A stretch of DNA of 64,000 nucleotides from Opitutaceae bacterium TAV5 (lineage in GTDB: Bacteria; Verrucomicrobiota; Verrucomicrobiia; Opitutales; Opitutaceae), in assembly GCA_000242935.3 (NCBI GenBank), contig CP007053.1, positions 2,155,001-2,219,000 of the forward strand. The letters are read 5' to 3'. Position numbers and translations under genes: made by a program. Positions within the stretch are counted from its first letter, which is position 1. Each line of letters opens with the position of its first letter. This document shows, in pieces, positions 24,764 to 33,994 of this stretch. The notes below the pieces were generated by a model that searched no databases, was not told the origin of the DNA, and saw only the letters and a list, made by a program, of their open reading frames with translations.

Positions 24764-25510
24764 TCACCGTGAACCCAGTTCGCGTTCGAGCTCTCCCGCC
24801 AGTTTCAGCAGTTCCTTTTCCAGCTCCGCCTGATCGCGCACCGCAAATACCTCGTGCCGCATCAGCAACGCCACGGCCAGGCGTGGCGGATCGATAAAAG
24901 GCTCCCTCACCACGGCTGCCACCGACACATGGTCCTTGCTGGTTTCACGCCGGTTCCACGCAAAACCTGCCCGCCGGGCTTCGCGGAGCTGGGCGATGAA
25001 TTTTTTCGGGTCGCGGTTCGTATAACGCGTGGCCGGAGCCTCCTCGTTGCCGGGCGCATAGCGCGCCCATTCTTTCTCCGGTAACTGGGCCACCAGCACC
25101 TTGCCGATCGACGACGCATAGGCGCGCCCGTGCGAGCCGAGCCGCGTCGTGTTGCCCTCCTCGCCCGCCGCGCAGACCACATACGTGTCGCGCCGCCCCA
25201 GCATGCTGATGTAGATGCTGCAATCCAGCTTCGCCGCCGCCGCGCGAAGCTGGTCGTCGAGCCGCAGATTGCGTCCGAAGTGCCACGCGATCTCGTGCAC
25301 GAAATCAAAGATGTCCGCGCTCAGCGTGTAGCGCTTCGTCGCCTCGATTTTTTGCACGAAGCCCAGCTCCTGCAACGACGCCAGCAAGCGGTGCGCCGAC
25401 GACTTCGGCATGTCCAGTTCCTCCGCGATGCGCGTCACCCCAAGCGAGTGCCCGGCGTGAACCATCATGCGGACGAGTGCGATGCCTTGCGTGAGCGGAG
25501 TCTGTTTCAT
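24764..25510 (-). CDS. IclR family transcriptional regulator
   Basis: A regulator of about 248 residues. The N-terminal winged helix has QGIALVRMMVHAG, GVTRIAEELDMPKSSAHRLLASLQELGFV; the C-terminal IclR effector domain has SCSIYISMLGRRDTYVV-like and SHGRAYASSIGKVLVAQLPEKEW segments. I use the ATG at 25510 (MKQTPLTQG); another is at 25522. IclR proteins commonly bind TTCC/GGAA-type palindromes and sense small organic acids or sugar acids. The TTCCATTAGWGGAA palindromes at 28074 and 32221 are candidate targets, which is inference. It faces the same way as the AraC gene behind it. Confidence 0.87.
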   Translation of the reverse strand: MKQTPLTQGIALVRMMVHAGHSLGVTRIAEELDMPKSSAHRLLASLQELGFVQKIEATKRYTLSADIFDFVHEIAWHFGRNLRLDDQLRAAAAKLDCSIYISMLGRRDTYVVCAAGEEGNTTRLGSHGRAYASSIGKVLVAQLPEKEWARYAPGNEEAPATRYTNRDPKKFIAQLREARRAGFAWNRRETSKDHVSVAAVVREPFIDPPRLAVALLMRHEVFAVRDQAELEKELLKLAGELERELGSR

Positions 25511-25636
25511 GGCGGGTTTCATGCGGGGACCAGACGCGCATCCAGCCAGCCCGCCGCCCCCGGCGCAAGCCGTGACCGGGTTCGTGTTCCACCGGCGAAA
25601 CATCACGCGTCTCTTCCGCTTCTCTCCGGGGCGCCG

Positions 25637-26446
25637 TCAACTGTTGCGAAACTCCCGCGGGCTCAGGCCGGTGGCCTCGCGGATGGCGCGGGAAAAGTAG
25701 TTCGCGTCGGCGAAACCCGAAGCGAGCGCCACTTCGTGGATGGGCGCGCCGGTTTCCCGCAGCAAGGCAAGGCCGTGCTGCACGCGCAGGTTGTGGAGGT
25801 AGGTCGAGGGTTTCAGTCCGTGGCTGGCGGCAAAGCGGCGAAACAACGTGCTGCGATGCACACGCAACCGCTCCGCCAGTTCGGTCACGCCCACGGCGGG
25901 GTCGGTGAAGAGGCGGTCCATGAGCGCCCTCGCCCGCGCCGGAAGCGAGTCGGGCGCGGAGGGGCTGGTTTTGGCCGAGGCGGCCAGCAACAGCGCGTGC
26001 GCCAGGTGCGCGGCCCGCCGCTCGCCCTCGGCCGTGTATTCGCGCAACGCGGCGGTGATTTCCAAAAAAACAGTCTCGGGACACGGTCCGGCCTGGTGGA
26101 GCCGTCCGCCAAGCCCGAACGCATCGAACCAGCGCACGCAGTCCGCGTGGTCGAAGGTCACCCAGCAATACCGCCAGAAATCCGACACGGCGCGCAAATG
26201 GTGCGTATCGCCGGGCCGATAGATAAAAATCCGGCCCGGTTCGAGGGAGGTCCAGCCGTCGTCCACCCGAAATTCACCCCGCCCCTCCAGGCCCCAGAAC
26301 AGTTCGAGAAACCCCTTTTGCCGCGGCGGCTCTTCCCAGCCGCGCGGCGCCTCGTTGCGGCCCGCCGAGCGCACGGTCAACGGCAGGTTGGGCGCCGCCG
26401 GGGTGGCGGACCGGAAGACAATCAGGCGGTTTCGATTGCGCAACAT
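25637..26446 (-). CDS. AraC family transcriptional regulator
   Basis: A 269-residue regulator with an N-terminal cupin (GRGEFRVDDGWTSLEPGRIFIYRPGDTHHLRAV) and a C-terminal double helix-turn-helix (VGVTELAERLRVHRSTLFRRFAASHG, then IHEVALASGFADANYFSRAIREATGLSP). The ATG at 26446 is used; one at 26464 would add six residues. It is divergent from the GH4 gene with 56 bases between them, so it probably activates GH4 expression in response to a sugar. Confidence 0.88.
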   Translation of the reverse strand: MLRNRNRLIVFRSATPAAPNLPLTVRSAGRNEAPRGWEEPPRQKGFLELFWGLEGRGEFRVDDGWTSLEPGRIFIYRPGDTHHLRAVSDFWRYCWVTFDHADCVRWFDAFGLGGRLHQAGPCPETVFLEITAALREYTAEGERRAAHLAHALLLAASAKTSPSAPDSLPARARALMDRLFTDPAVGVTELAERLRVHRSTLFRRFAASHGLKPSTYLHNLRVQHGLALLRETGAPIHEVALASGFADANYFSRAIREATGLSPREFRNS

Positions 26447-26502
26447 CAGTGCTAAAAATGCCACAACGCTGCTATTGTTAAAAGGAAATCCGACCGGCCA
26501 CG

Positions 26503-27945
26503 GTGAAAACGATGAGCAACAAAAAACCTAAAATCGTCATTATCGGAGCCGGCAGCCTCTTCTTCGGACGCAAGGCCGTCTGGTCCATGAACCACCTTCC
26601 CGGCCTCAAGGGCGGGACGCTTTCCCTCGTGGACACCGACCCGGCCAATCTCGACCGCATGGTGCGGCTGGCGCGCCTCGCCGCCGACACCTCCGGCTCC
26701 GGCACCACCGTCGAGGGCTTCGCGGATTTCCGCGAGGCGCTGCCCGGCGCGGACTACGTGGTGCTCAGCTTCGCCGTGCGCAACGCCCACTACCGCCGCA
26801 TCGATTGCCGGATTTCCGCCAAATACGGCATCCGCATGTGTTCGGGCGACACCATCGGGCCGGGCGGCGTGTTTCGCGCCATGCGCGAGTTCCCCCACAT
26901 CCTCGAGATCGCCCGCGCGGTGGAGGAGATCTGCCCCGAGGCATGGTTGATCAACTACATCAACCCCTCGGCCATCATGGGCATCGGGCTCATGCGCCAC
27001 TCCCGGGCGAAGTCCTTTGCCCTTTGCGATTCGCACCACCTGCCGCACAAGAAGCTCAGTTACCTCAAGCTCCTCGGGCGGGACGAGGCGGAGGCGGCGG
27101 ACCTCGACCTGCGCATCGCCGGCGTCAATCACTTCACCTGGATGCTGCGCGCCGAACTCAAGGGCCGCGACGTGCTCCCCGACATCCGCGAAGCCTTCCG
27201 CGCGAAAGCCGCCGGCGAGAAGGACTCGGGCTATTCCAAGGGCCGGTTCAACAACTTCATCACCGCGCAACTGGCCGACGTCTTCGGCGCGGTGCCCACC
27301 CTGACCGGCCACACCAAGGAATACGTGCCCTATTACCAAGGCCGCGCCGCCATCCAGGAACCGATCCCGCCGCTCTCCGTCTTCGACTGCGACGAGCGCG
27401 ACGAAAAAACCGCCGCCATGTGGACCGAAGTGGACGCCTACATTTCCGGCGCGAAGCCGATGGACGAGTTTCACGCGGGCAACGGCCCCGACCACGCCAC
27501 CGACATCATCAACACGATGGTCACGGAGGACGGGCGCAACTACTTCATCAACCGCGCCAACTCCGGCTGCACCGGGGGCGGCGAACGCCCCGTCGGCAAC
27601 CTGCCCGGCGACGCCTTCCTGGAGCTGGAATGCCGGCTCGATCGCCACGGCCCGCGTCCGCTGCCGGTGGGGGATTTCCCCCTTGGGCTGCGGGCGCTCC
27701 AGATGCAAATCCTCGATGTGCACGAGCTGACGATCGAAGCGATTGTGAAACGCGACCGCGGCCTGCTCGTGCGAGCGCTGGCGATGGACCCGCTGGTCAA
27801 CTCGATCGCCACGGCAAAGGCGGTGATCGACGAGCTTTTCGAGGCGCAGAAAGAGGTGCTCCCCGGCTGGCCGGACCAGACGGACGCCGACGCCTCCTTC
27901 GCTCCCGCCCATGCCGCCGCCGGCAATGCGCCGCAGCTCTACTAG
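26503..27945 (+). CDS. Glycoside hydrolase family 4 enzyme
   Basis: A cytoplasmic NAD-dependent, metal-dependent glycosidase of about 480 residues that uses a redox-elimination mechanism. The Rossmann motif KIVIIGAGSLFFG is at the N-terminus. The family's metal ligands are visible as Cys175 in FALCDSHH and His210 in GVNHFTW, with INYINPSA between the nucleotide site and the Cys. The CDSH motif does not match the sequences I know for alpha-galactosidases (CHSV), 6-phospho-beta-glucosidases (CN[AV]P) or 6-phospho-alpha-glucosidases (CDMP), so the substrate is open. The start is GTG 26503 or ATG 26512. No signal peptide. The neighbouring AraC regulator is divergent. Confidence 0.88.
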   Translation: MKTMSNKKPKIVIIGAGSLFFGRKAVWSMNHLPGLKGGTLSLVDTDPANLDRMVRLARLAADTSGSGTTVEGFADFREALPGADYVVLSFAVRNAHYRRIDCRISAKYGIRMCSGDTIGPGGVFRAMREFPHILEIARAVEEICPEAWLINYINPSAIMGIGLMRHSRAKSFALCDSHHLPHKKLSYLKLLGRDEAEAADLDLRIAGVNHFTWMLRAELKGRDVLPDIREAFRAKAAGEKDSGYSKGRFNNFITAQLADVFGAVPTLTGHTKEYVPYYQGRAAIQEPIPPLSVFDCDERDEKTAAMWTEVDAYISGAKPMDEFHAGNGPDHATDIINTMVTEDGRNYFINRANSGCTGGGERPVGNLPGDAFLELECRLDRHGPRPLPVGDFPLGLRALQMQILDVHELTIEAIVKRDRGLLVRALAMDPLVNSIATAKAVIDELFEAQKEVLPGWPDQTDADASFAPAHAAAGNAPQLY

Positions 27946-28073
27946 TAGTCCGTCACAGGTCAAAAGTCGGAAAGTCGAAAGTGTGTCCCCCGTAGGGCCG
28001 CCGCTTGTCGCCGTGCCGTATCCGGGTTTCCGCACGCACGCCCCGCCCGACACCAACCGCGACTCGCAACCTG

Positions 28074-28087
28074 TTCCATTAGAGGAA
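28074..28087. promoter_or_regulatory. TTCCATTAGAGGAA palindrome, copy 1
   Basis: TTCCATTAGAGGAA, with one more matching base pair on each side (GTTCC...GGAAC). It is 66 bases upstream of the FAD oxidoreductase start. The reverse complement of the site at 32221-32234 differs from it by one central base. Confidence 0.5.
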
Positions 28088-28152
28088 CGCCACTCGTCCC
28101 CAGGATCGGCTTCGGCTCGCCGGTCCGGTTCGCCTGTCGCTTGTTCCCTGTC

Positions 28153-29574
28153 GTGAGTAGTCCCCTGCAACGCCACGAACTGGAAACCACCTGCCTCGTC
28201 ATCGGCGGAGGCCCCGCCGGCTACGGCGCGGCGCTGGCCGCCCTGCGCGGCGGCTGCCCCACCCTGCTGGCGGAGCGTCACGGCTACCTCGGCGGCATGG
28301 GCACGGCGGCCGGCCTGAGCTGCCACCTCAACCACCGCGCCGGCGGGCACGACATCGCCGGCGGTATTTACCGCGAATTCGTGCAGGCCCAGGCCCGCCT
28401 CGGCGCGCATTATTACGACGCCCACACGCAGGCTGATTTCTTCGAGCCGGAGACCTGCAAGCGCGTCATGGAAACCCGGATACTCGACGCGGGGGGATCG
28501 CTGCTTTTCCACGCCCTGCTCACCGCCGTCCGCCGGGAATCCGCCGCCAGCGACGCGCGCTGGCTCGTCGATTTCGCCTGCAAGGGCGCGACGGTCCGCG
28601 TCCGGGCCCGCTACCTGATCGACGCCACCGGCGACGCCGACGCCGCCGCCCTGGCCGGCGCGCGCCTGACCCACGGACGCCGCTCCGACGGCAAGACGCA
28701 GCCCATGTCGATGGTCGTGCAGCTCGGCGGCTTCGACCCGACTGCCTGGCGCGCCGCCGGTCACCGCCTCGTCGCCGGACGCTACGCCGTCGAAGGCGAC
28801 CACTTTGCCGCCGAAATCGCTCGCGCCCGCGCCGCCGGAGCGTGGACCATTCCCCGCACCGAAATCGCCATGTTCTGGTCGATGCCCGCCGACCCCACCC
28901 GTGTCACCGTCAACGGCACCCGCATCAACGGCCTCAGCGCCTGCAATCCGCTCGACACCGCCCGCGCCGAGATCGAAGGCCGCCGCCAGGCCGGCGAGCT
29001 CCTGTCCTTTTTCCGCAACTACATCCCCGGCTTCGCCAGCGCCTTCCTCCTGCAAACCGGACCGCAGATCGGCGTCCGCGAAAGCCGCCGCCTCGTCGGC
29101 CGCGCTACCCTCACGGAGGACGACGTGCGCGCCCGCGCCATCCCGCCGGAAAGCGTCGTGCTCTGTTCCTACCCGATCGACGTCCATGCGCCCGAAGGCA
29201 ACGGCACCCGTTTTGAAAAACCCGATACCGCCGCCGGCGCGCACGTTTACGGCATCCCGTGGGACTGCCTGCTCCCCGAGGACGCCGATGCGTTTCCCGA
29301 TCTGGCCGTCGCGGGCCGGTGCATCAGCGCCACGCACGAGGCCGCGGGCAGCTTTCGCGTCATGCCCACCTGCATGAGCCTCGGTGAAGCCGCCGGCACC
29401 GCCGCCGCCCTCGCCCATCGCGATGGCTGCGCCCTGCACGAAATCAGCGCCGCCCGGATCCGCGTTTCCCTGGCCGTCGCCCGCCGCGCCACCGGTGCCC
29501 CGCCGCTGGAGGAACTGTTTCCCATTGCCCCCGATGCATCTGCCTCACCCCCTATTCTTGCCTTTTCGGACTGA
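28153..29574 (+). CDS. FAD-dependent oxidoreductase (FAD_oxidored family)
   Basis: A flavoprotein of about 473 residues, same family as 3758-5137. It begins at GTG 28153 (an in-frame TTG at 28141 adds four residues) and soon shows CLVIGGGPAGYGAALAALRGG, then LAERHGYLGGMGT. Later motifs are LIDATGDADAAALAG, SRRLVGRATLTEDD and VAGRCISATHEAAGSFRVMPTCM, the C-terminal FAD-contacting region. No signal peptide. It follows the GH4 gene by about 200 bases containing an operator-like palindrome, and precedes a secreted hydrolase by 50 bases. It probably oxidises a monosaccharide or glycoside released by its neighbours. Confidence 0.87.
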   Translation: MSSPLQRHELETTCLVIGGGPAGYGAALAALRGGCPTLLAERHGYLGGMGTAAGLSCHLNHRAGGHDIAGGIYREFVQAQARLGAHYYDAHTQADFFEPETCKRVMETRILDAGGSLLFHALLTAVRRESAASDARWLVDFACKGATVRVRARYLIDATGDADAAALAGARLTHGRRSDGKTQPMSMVVQLGGFDPTAWRAAGHRLVAGRYAVEGDHFAAEIARARAAGAWTIPRTEIAMFWSMPADPTRVTVNGTRINGLSACNPLDTARAEIEGRRQAGELLSFFRNYIPGFASAFLLQTGPQIGVRESRRLVGRATLTEDDVRARAIPPESVVLCSYPIDVHAPEGNGTRFEKPDTAAGAHVYGIPWDCLLPEDADAFPDLAVAGRCISATHEAAGSFRVMPTCMSLGEAAGTAAALAHRDGCALHEISAARIRVSLAVARRATGAPPLEELFPIAPDASASPPILAFSD

Positions 29575-29623
29575 AGCGCATCCCGCTTTGCTTCCCCACA
29601 ATTCATTTCGTCCCCGTTTCCGT

Positions 29624-32212
29624 ATGTGTCGCCTCCGATTTCCATTTCTGGCCGCCTTTCTTCTTGTCACGATGCCCGTCGTTCCCGCCGCCTTGCCCCT
29701 GTCCGCCCCGCCTGCCGATTCACACATCGCAACGATTGCCGGCGTCGAGGCGAGCCTGCCCTGGCAGGCGCGTTTTGTCGCAGTCGATACGGCAACGGCC
29801 GCCGCCGATGCGGCCCGGACTGGCGTTGCAGAAACCTGGATAACAATCAAAAACAGCGGAGATCGCGAACAAACCATCCGCCTCGATCTCACGCTCACGC
29901 CCCGCTCCTCTTCGCAAACGCAAGGCCTCGCTTTCTCCCACAATGTTTCCCTTGCGCCCCGCTCGGACCTGCGCGTCCCCCTGCCGTCCTCCCTGCTCGC
30001 CCGAGCGGACTACGGCCTCCATGACGCGAGTATTCGCCTCACCACGGACGGCGGCCAATCCTCGTCTGCCACCGACGTGCTGGCGCTCTATCCCCGCAAT
30101 CCGCAACCGGCCAGAGGCGAGAGCATCATGCCCATCGGCTTCGCCACCGGCGCCGCCCTCGCCACGCCCCGCCTGCTCGAAATCGCCTCTACCCTCGGCT
30201 TCGAATACTACCGCTTCAACGCCGTCTGGAGCGAGGTCCAGCCTCGCGAAAAGCAATGGCGCTGGGATCGCCTCGACGCCCGGCTCGCCCTTCTCCGCCA
30301 ATACAATTTTCGCTGGCACGTAACCACCACCGGCTCCACCCGCTGGTCCGGTCCCGGCCAACGCTTCGACCCGCCCCGCCTCGACGCCTGGCGCGACTGG
30401 ATCACCGCCCTCGCACGCCGCTACCACGACGACATCCAGCTCTGGGAAGTCTGGAACGAGCCCAATCTCCCTTTTTTCACCGGCACGGTCGATCAATACG
30501 ATCAGCTCCAGCGTGTCGCGCACGACGCTATCAAGGCCGTCTCCCCCGACCTCCCCGTTACCTCCGGCGGTTATGCCGGCATCAACCATGGCCGCTCCAA
30601 GCCCGGCGCCTTCGAGGCCGCTTTCCGTGCGTATCCGGAATCCTGCGACTGGTTCGCCTACCACATGCACGATGCCTTTCCCCAGTTTTTCAACGATCTC
30701 CACATCCGCCTTCCCGAAGCCGCCCGCCGCGCCCGCGGCGATGGCACCTTTCCTCCTCTCGTTTTCACCGAAACCGGTTTTGACACCCGTTTTGGCCAAT
30801 CCTTCCAGGCCAGCACCCTTGCCAAAAAGATGACCTATGCCGCCGCCATCGGCGCGAAAAGCTACACCTGGTATAACCTCATGGACCGCGCCGGACGTGA
30901 CACTCCCGAAAAACCCGGACACACCTTTGGCCTCATCACCAACCCCACCGGCACCGGCGACTTTGCCTCCATCGAGGATGACATCCGGCCCAAGGAATCC
31001 TTTGCCGCCGCCGCCACCGCCATCCGCCTCCTCCGTCATGCCCGGCCCCTCGAAACCTGGGCACAGGACGGACGCTATTTCGCCTGGCTTTTCGCTCTGC
31101 CTGAAAACACCCGCCTCCTTGTCGCCTGGACCGAAGGCGAGGCCACACCCGACACCCTCCGGGTTGTCCGCACCGGCTCCCCGCAAACCGTCGTCACCAA
31201 ACTCGATATCTTCGGCAACCCCACGCCCGTGCCGTCCACCGACGACCTCGCGCTTGTGCAATTCGCGGCCGCCCCCTGCTACTATCTTTTCCGCGGCGGT
31301 GACGCGCCGCCCGCCTCGCACGATCCTCTGGTCATGCTTTCCAGGCAGATCGTCCCCGACTCTTCCGGCAATGTCTCCATCGACTTCAGCCTGACCAATC
31401 CGCTTTCGCGTCCTCTCGTCCTCACCGCTCCGGAACCGTTGACGATCCCCGCGCGCGAAACCGCTGTGCTTCCTCTCCGCCGTGCGATTCCTCCCGGAGC
31501 CTTCGGAGACATCCATTCCCTTTCCATCCCGTTCGCCTTCGCCAACCTCCCCTGGACGCCCTCCCTGCGCGTCCCCGTCGTTTTCAATACCCTCGACGCC
31601 ACCTCTCCCGCCGGGCAGCGCTTCACGCTCAGGGAACTCCGTCACGTTACCAACAAGCAGGATCACGATCCGCACACCCTGCATCTGCTCTGGAGTGGTC
31701 CGAACGATCTTTCCGTGCAGGGAACCCTTCGCGCGTTTCGCCCTGCCTCCTCATCCACAATCCGCCTGCGCATCGAACTCGAAGTCACCGACAACACGCT
31801 TCACCCCGCCGCCTCCGGCTCTCCCCTTCTCGATGGAGACGCCCTCGAACTCGGCTGGGCGTCCGCTTCCGGTTCTTCCGGTCGTCTTGAAATCGCCGCC
31901 GATCCTGGCGACTCGCCACGTGTCGCAGGCGATCCCGCGCACCGCCGCGCCCTCGCTTCCGCAGTCATTCGCAGCGAACCCGCGCGCAATCCGTGGGAAG
32001 GCCCCCGCATCCACTACACGCTTGAGCTTGATCTGTCCCGCATGGGCCTGACCAAGACCGACCTCGCCTCCGGATTCCGCTTCAACCTCGCTCTTCACGA
32101 TAACGACGGCGACGGTCCCAAATCCTGGATCGCCCTTGCCCCCGGCCTTGGAGGCCCCGCCAGTTTCCGGCCTTCCGACTTCCCGTTTTTACGCGCACAA
32201 GCAGCACGATGA
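29624..32212 (+). CDS. Secreted GH39-like (clan GH-A) glycoside hydrolase
   Basis: An exported enzyme of 862 residues. The ATG at 29624 gives MCRLRFPFLAAFLLVTMPVVPAA, a signal peptide; the frame is open further upstream only inside the previous gene. Residues about 25-160 form a beta-rich accessory domain. The catalytic TIM barrel spans about 165-480: LWEVWNEPNLPFF gives acid/base Glu279 and VFTETGFDT gives nucleophile Glu383, as in GH39 xylosidases and related families. The C-terminal 380 residues are beta-sandwich domains, including a possible carbohydrate-binding module near the end (IHYTLELDLSRMGL, FNLALHDNDGDGP). It starts the locus D series of plus-strand genes. Confidence 0.8.
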   Translation: MCRLRFPFLAAFLLVTMPVVPAALPLSAPPADSHIATIAGVEASLPWQARFVAVDTATAAADAARTGVAETWITIKNSGDREQTIRLDLTLTPRSSSQTQGLAFSHNVSLAPRSDLRVPLPSSLLARADYGLHDASIRLTTDGGQSSSATDVLALYPRNPQPARGESIMPIGFATGAALATPRLLEIASTLGFEYYRFNAVWSEVQPREKQWRWDRLDARLALLRQYNFRWHVTTTGSTRWSGPGQRFDPPRLDAWRDWITALARRYHDDIQLWEVWNEPNLPFFTGTVDQYDQLQRVAHDAIKAVSPDLPVTSGGYAGINHGRSKPGAFEAAFRAYPESCDWFAYHMHDAFPQFFNDLHIRLPEAARRARGDGTFPPLVFTETGFDTRFGQSFQASTLAKKMTYAAAIGAKSYTWYNLMDRAGRDTPEKPGHTFGLITNPTGTGDFASIEDDIRPKESFAAAATAIRLLRHARPLETWAQDGRYFAWLFALPENTRLLVAWTEGEATPDTLRVVRTGSPQTVVTKLDIFGNPTPVPSTDDLALVQFAAAPCYYLFRGGDAPPASHDPLVMLSRQIVPDSSGNVSIDFSLTNPLSRPLVLTAPEPLTIPARETAVLPLRRAIPPGAFGDIHSLSIPFAFANLPWTPSLRVPVVFNTLDATSPAGQRFTLRELRHVTNKQDHDPHTLHLLWSGPNDLSVQGTLRAFRPASSSTIRLRIELEVTDNTLHPAASGSPLLDGDALELGWASASGSSGRLEIAADPGDSPRVAGDPAHRRALASAVIRSEPARNPWEGPRIHYTLELDLSRMGLTKTDLASGFRFNLALHDNDGDGPKSWIALAPGLGGPASFRPSDFPFLRAQAAR

Positions 32213-32220
32213 CCGCCTTG

Positions 32221-32234
32221 TTCCACTAATGGAA
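32221..32234. promoter_or_regulatory. TTCCACTAATGGAA palindrome, copy 2
   Basis: TTCCA-CTAA-TGGAA, a perfect five-base inverted repeat nine bases after the hydrolase stop and about 105 bases upstream of the PEP-CTERM gene. Read on the other strand it matches the 28074 site in 13 of 14 positions. Confidence 0.5.
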
Positions 32235-32338
32235 TGCTGATGCGCCACCTTATCGCTTGCCGGTTGTCCGGCACCACCGCCGGGGCAAGTTTCCCGTCCA
32301 TCGCCTCCCCTTCACTGCCAATTACATTCTCAAAACCC

Positions 32339-33235
32339 ATGAAAACGACCGCCGCTACCCGCGCTCACCTGCGCACCCTCCTCGCCACCTGCACCCTGCT
32401 GGCAACCACCGCCCTCGCTGGCACCGCATCCGCCGCCGCCCTCCAACTGGATTTCGGTTCGGTTGACGTCACTTCAGCCGACGCCACCAACAGCCCGCTC
32501 CACACCGTTGACGGCACCTTCACCGACACGTCGTGGAACAAGATTGTCCATACCGTCGGCCAGCAAACCAACCTCCTCTATTCCAACGGCACCGCGGCGA
32601 CCGGCGTCTCCGTCTATGTCGGACGCTCCTCCGGCCTTGCCGACGCCTGGAAAACCCTCACTCTTGCCGGGGCCGCCACCAATTCGACTTCCAACCCCAA
32701 TCCCGGCGGCCTCGACGGCGTGTTTGCCAGTTCCACCTCCATCGGGCGCGACGGCATCTACGGAGCCACCGGCGGCGGCACTCCTGACCGGATCACCGGC
32801 GTCGCCATCGGCGGTCTCGCAGCCGGCACTTACGATATCTATATCGTTGGACTCAATCCCAACCTCGCTCTGACGGACGCATCGATGGGCTTCTGGGCCG
32901 CCGAGCAATCCGTCTCAGGCCCTATTGTTACCAGCGGCTCGGGTGCCACCACTTTCGATTTTACAACGCTGATCGATAACGGCCCGCAGGCCGTCTCAAC
33001 CAACAGCGTCAGTTCCACATGGGTCGAAGGCTCCAACTATGTGAAACTCACCGTCACGCTTGCCTCGTCCGACTCCTACCTGACGATCTTCTCCCACGGC
33101 CTCACTGGAACGGAACAGCGCGGCTTTCTCAACGCCATCCAGATCGTTCCCATTCCCGAACCCGCCACCATCTCCGCGATTGCCGGACTCTCGATTCTTT
33201 TCGTCGCGTTTGTCATTCGCCGCGTTCGCCGATAA
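32339..33235 (+). CDS. PEP-CTERM sorting domain protein (locus D)
   Basis: A 298-residue exported protein from the ATG at 32339. It has a long signal ([32 protein letters not shown]), then [19 protein letters not shown], a beta-sandwich rich in Gly, Thr and Ser with [17 protein letters not shown] and [21 protein letters not shown], and the tail [15 protein letters not shown], a hydrophobic segment, RRVRR. The body resembles a galactose-binding-like or malectin-like domain, which would suit glycan binding at the surface. It is followed by the locus D pseudopilin after 59 bases. Confidence 0.87.
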   Translation: MKTTAATRAHLRTLLATCTLLATTALAGTASAAALQLDFGSVDVTSADATNSPLHTVDGTFTDTSWNKIVHTVGQQTNLLYSNGTAATGVSVYVGRSSGLADAWKTLTLAGAATNSTSNPNPGGLDGVFASSTSIGRDGIYGATGGGTPDRITGVAIGGLAAGTYDIYIVGLNPNLALTDASMGFWAAEQSVSGPIVTSGSGATTFDFTTLIDNGPQAVSTNSVSSTWVEGSNYVKLTVTLASSDSYLTIFSHGLTGTEQRGFLNAIQIVPIPEPATISAIAGLSILFVAFVIRRVRR

Positions 33236-33294
33236 TAACTCACGACCCACCAACACCACCCAACCCGCACTTAACCCCTCTTGCATTTGTCGCC

Positions 33295-33972
33295 ATGAAA
33301 TCCACCCCCTCGCCCCGATTTCGAAGCTTTCACGCCGCCTTCACGCTCATCGAACTCCTCACTGTCATCGCCATCATCGGTATCCTTGCTGCCATTATCA
33401 TTCCGGTGACCGGCAAGGTCCGCGAAAGCGCGCGGCGGGCCTCCTGCGCCTCCAACCTTCGCCAGATCATGGGAGCCACGCTGCTCTGGTCCGGCGAGCA
33501 TCGCGACAACTTGCCACTGGTCGTTGATTCCAACTTGCCGACCGACGAACAGCGATGGGCGGCCCGGCTCCTGCCCTACGTCAGTTCCATGACCGCCCGT
33601 GCGACGACCGCCCAATCCGTCTTCCGCTGCGGCTCCGACAACATCGAGCGTGTCCAGACCGACAGCACTCCCTGCAGCTACGGTCTCAATATTCGCGTCC
33701 ACAAATCAGGTGCCGTAAGCAATACCACCTACAAGAAAATCACCATTATTCCCGCTCCTTCCCGCACCATCCTTTATGGAGACGCATGGCATAACACAAA
33801 CCGCGTAGTCAGTTCTCTCAGCCTCTGGCAATTCTGGGGCGACTTTCATTCCGGCCAAGGCTCCAACTATGCCTTCGCCGACGGCCATGTGCAATTCCTC
33901 GCCCAAGCCACCATCGACGCTGACAAAAACCTGCACTCGACGGTGCCAGACCTTCTCTACATCCCGGACTAG
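33295..33972 (+). CDS. Orphan prepilin-type (pseudopilin-like) protein, locus D
   Basis: A 225-residue protein with a 17-residue leader and [25 protein letters not shown]; Ala at -1, Glu5 present. Further conserved pieces are [34 protein letters not shown] and the C-terminal [19 protein letters not shown], a full H-X9-DG motif. It sits between the PEP-CTERM gene and the beta-helix genes, with 22 bases to the next start, so it is probably co-transcribed with them. Confidence 0.88.
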   Translation: MKSTPSPRFRSFHAAFTLIELLTVIAIIGILAAIIIPVTGKVRESARRASCASNLRQIMGATLLWSGEHRDNLPLVVDSNLPTDEQRWAARLLPYVSSMTARATTAQSVFRCGSDNIERVQTDSTPCSYGLNIRVHKSGAVSNTTYKKITIIPAPSRTILYGDAWHNTNRVVSSLSLWQFWGDFHSGQGSNYAFADGHVQFLAQATIDADKNLHSTVPDLLYIPD

Positions 33973-33994
33973 ACAGGTCCCCTTTCCTGCCTTC

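Noticed and set aside
26452-29439. Minus-strand open frame of 995 codons across the GH4 and FAD oxidoreductase genes
   Set aside because: The translation is Gly/Ala/Val/Glu-rich low-complexity text and lies opposite two genes with strong motifs. Long antisense frames are common in GC-rich DNA.
29720-31684. Minus-strand open frame of 654 codons inside the GH39-like gene
   Set aside because: Shadow of a well-supported plus-strand hydrolase with both catalytic glutamates.
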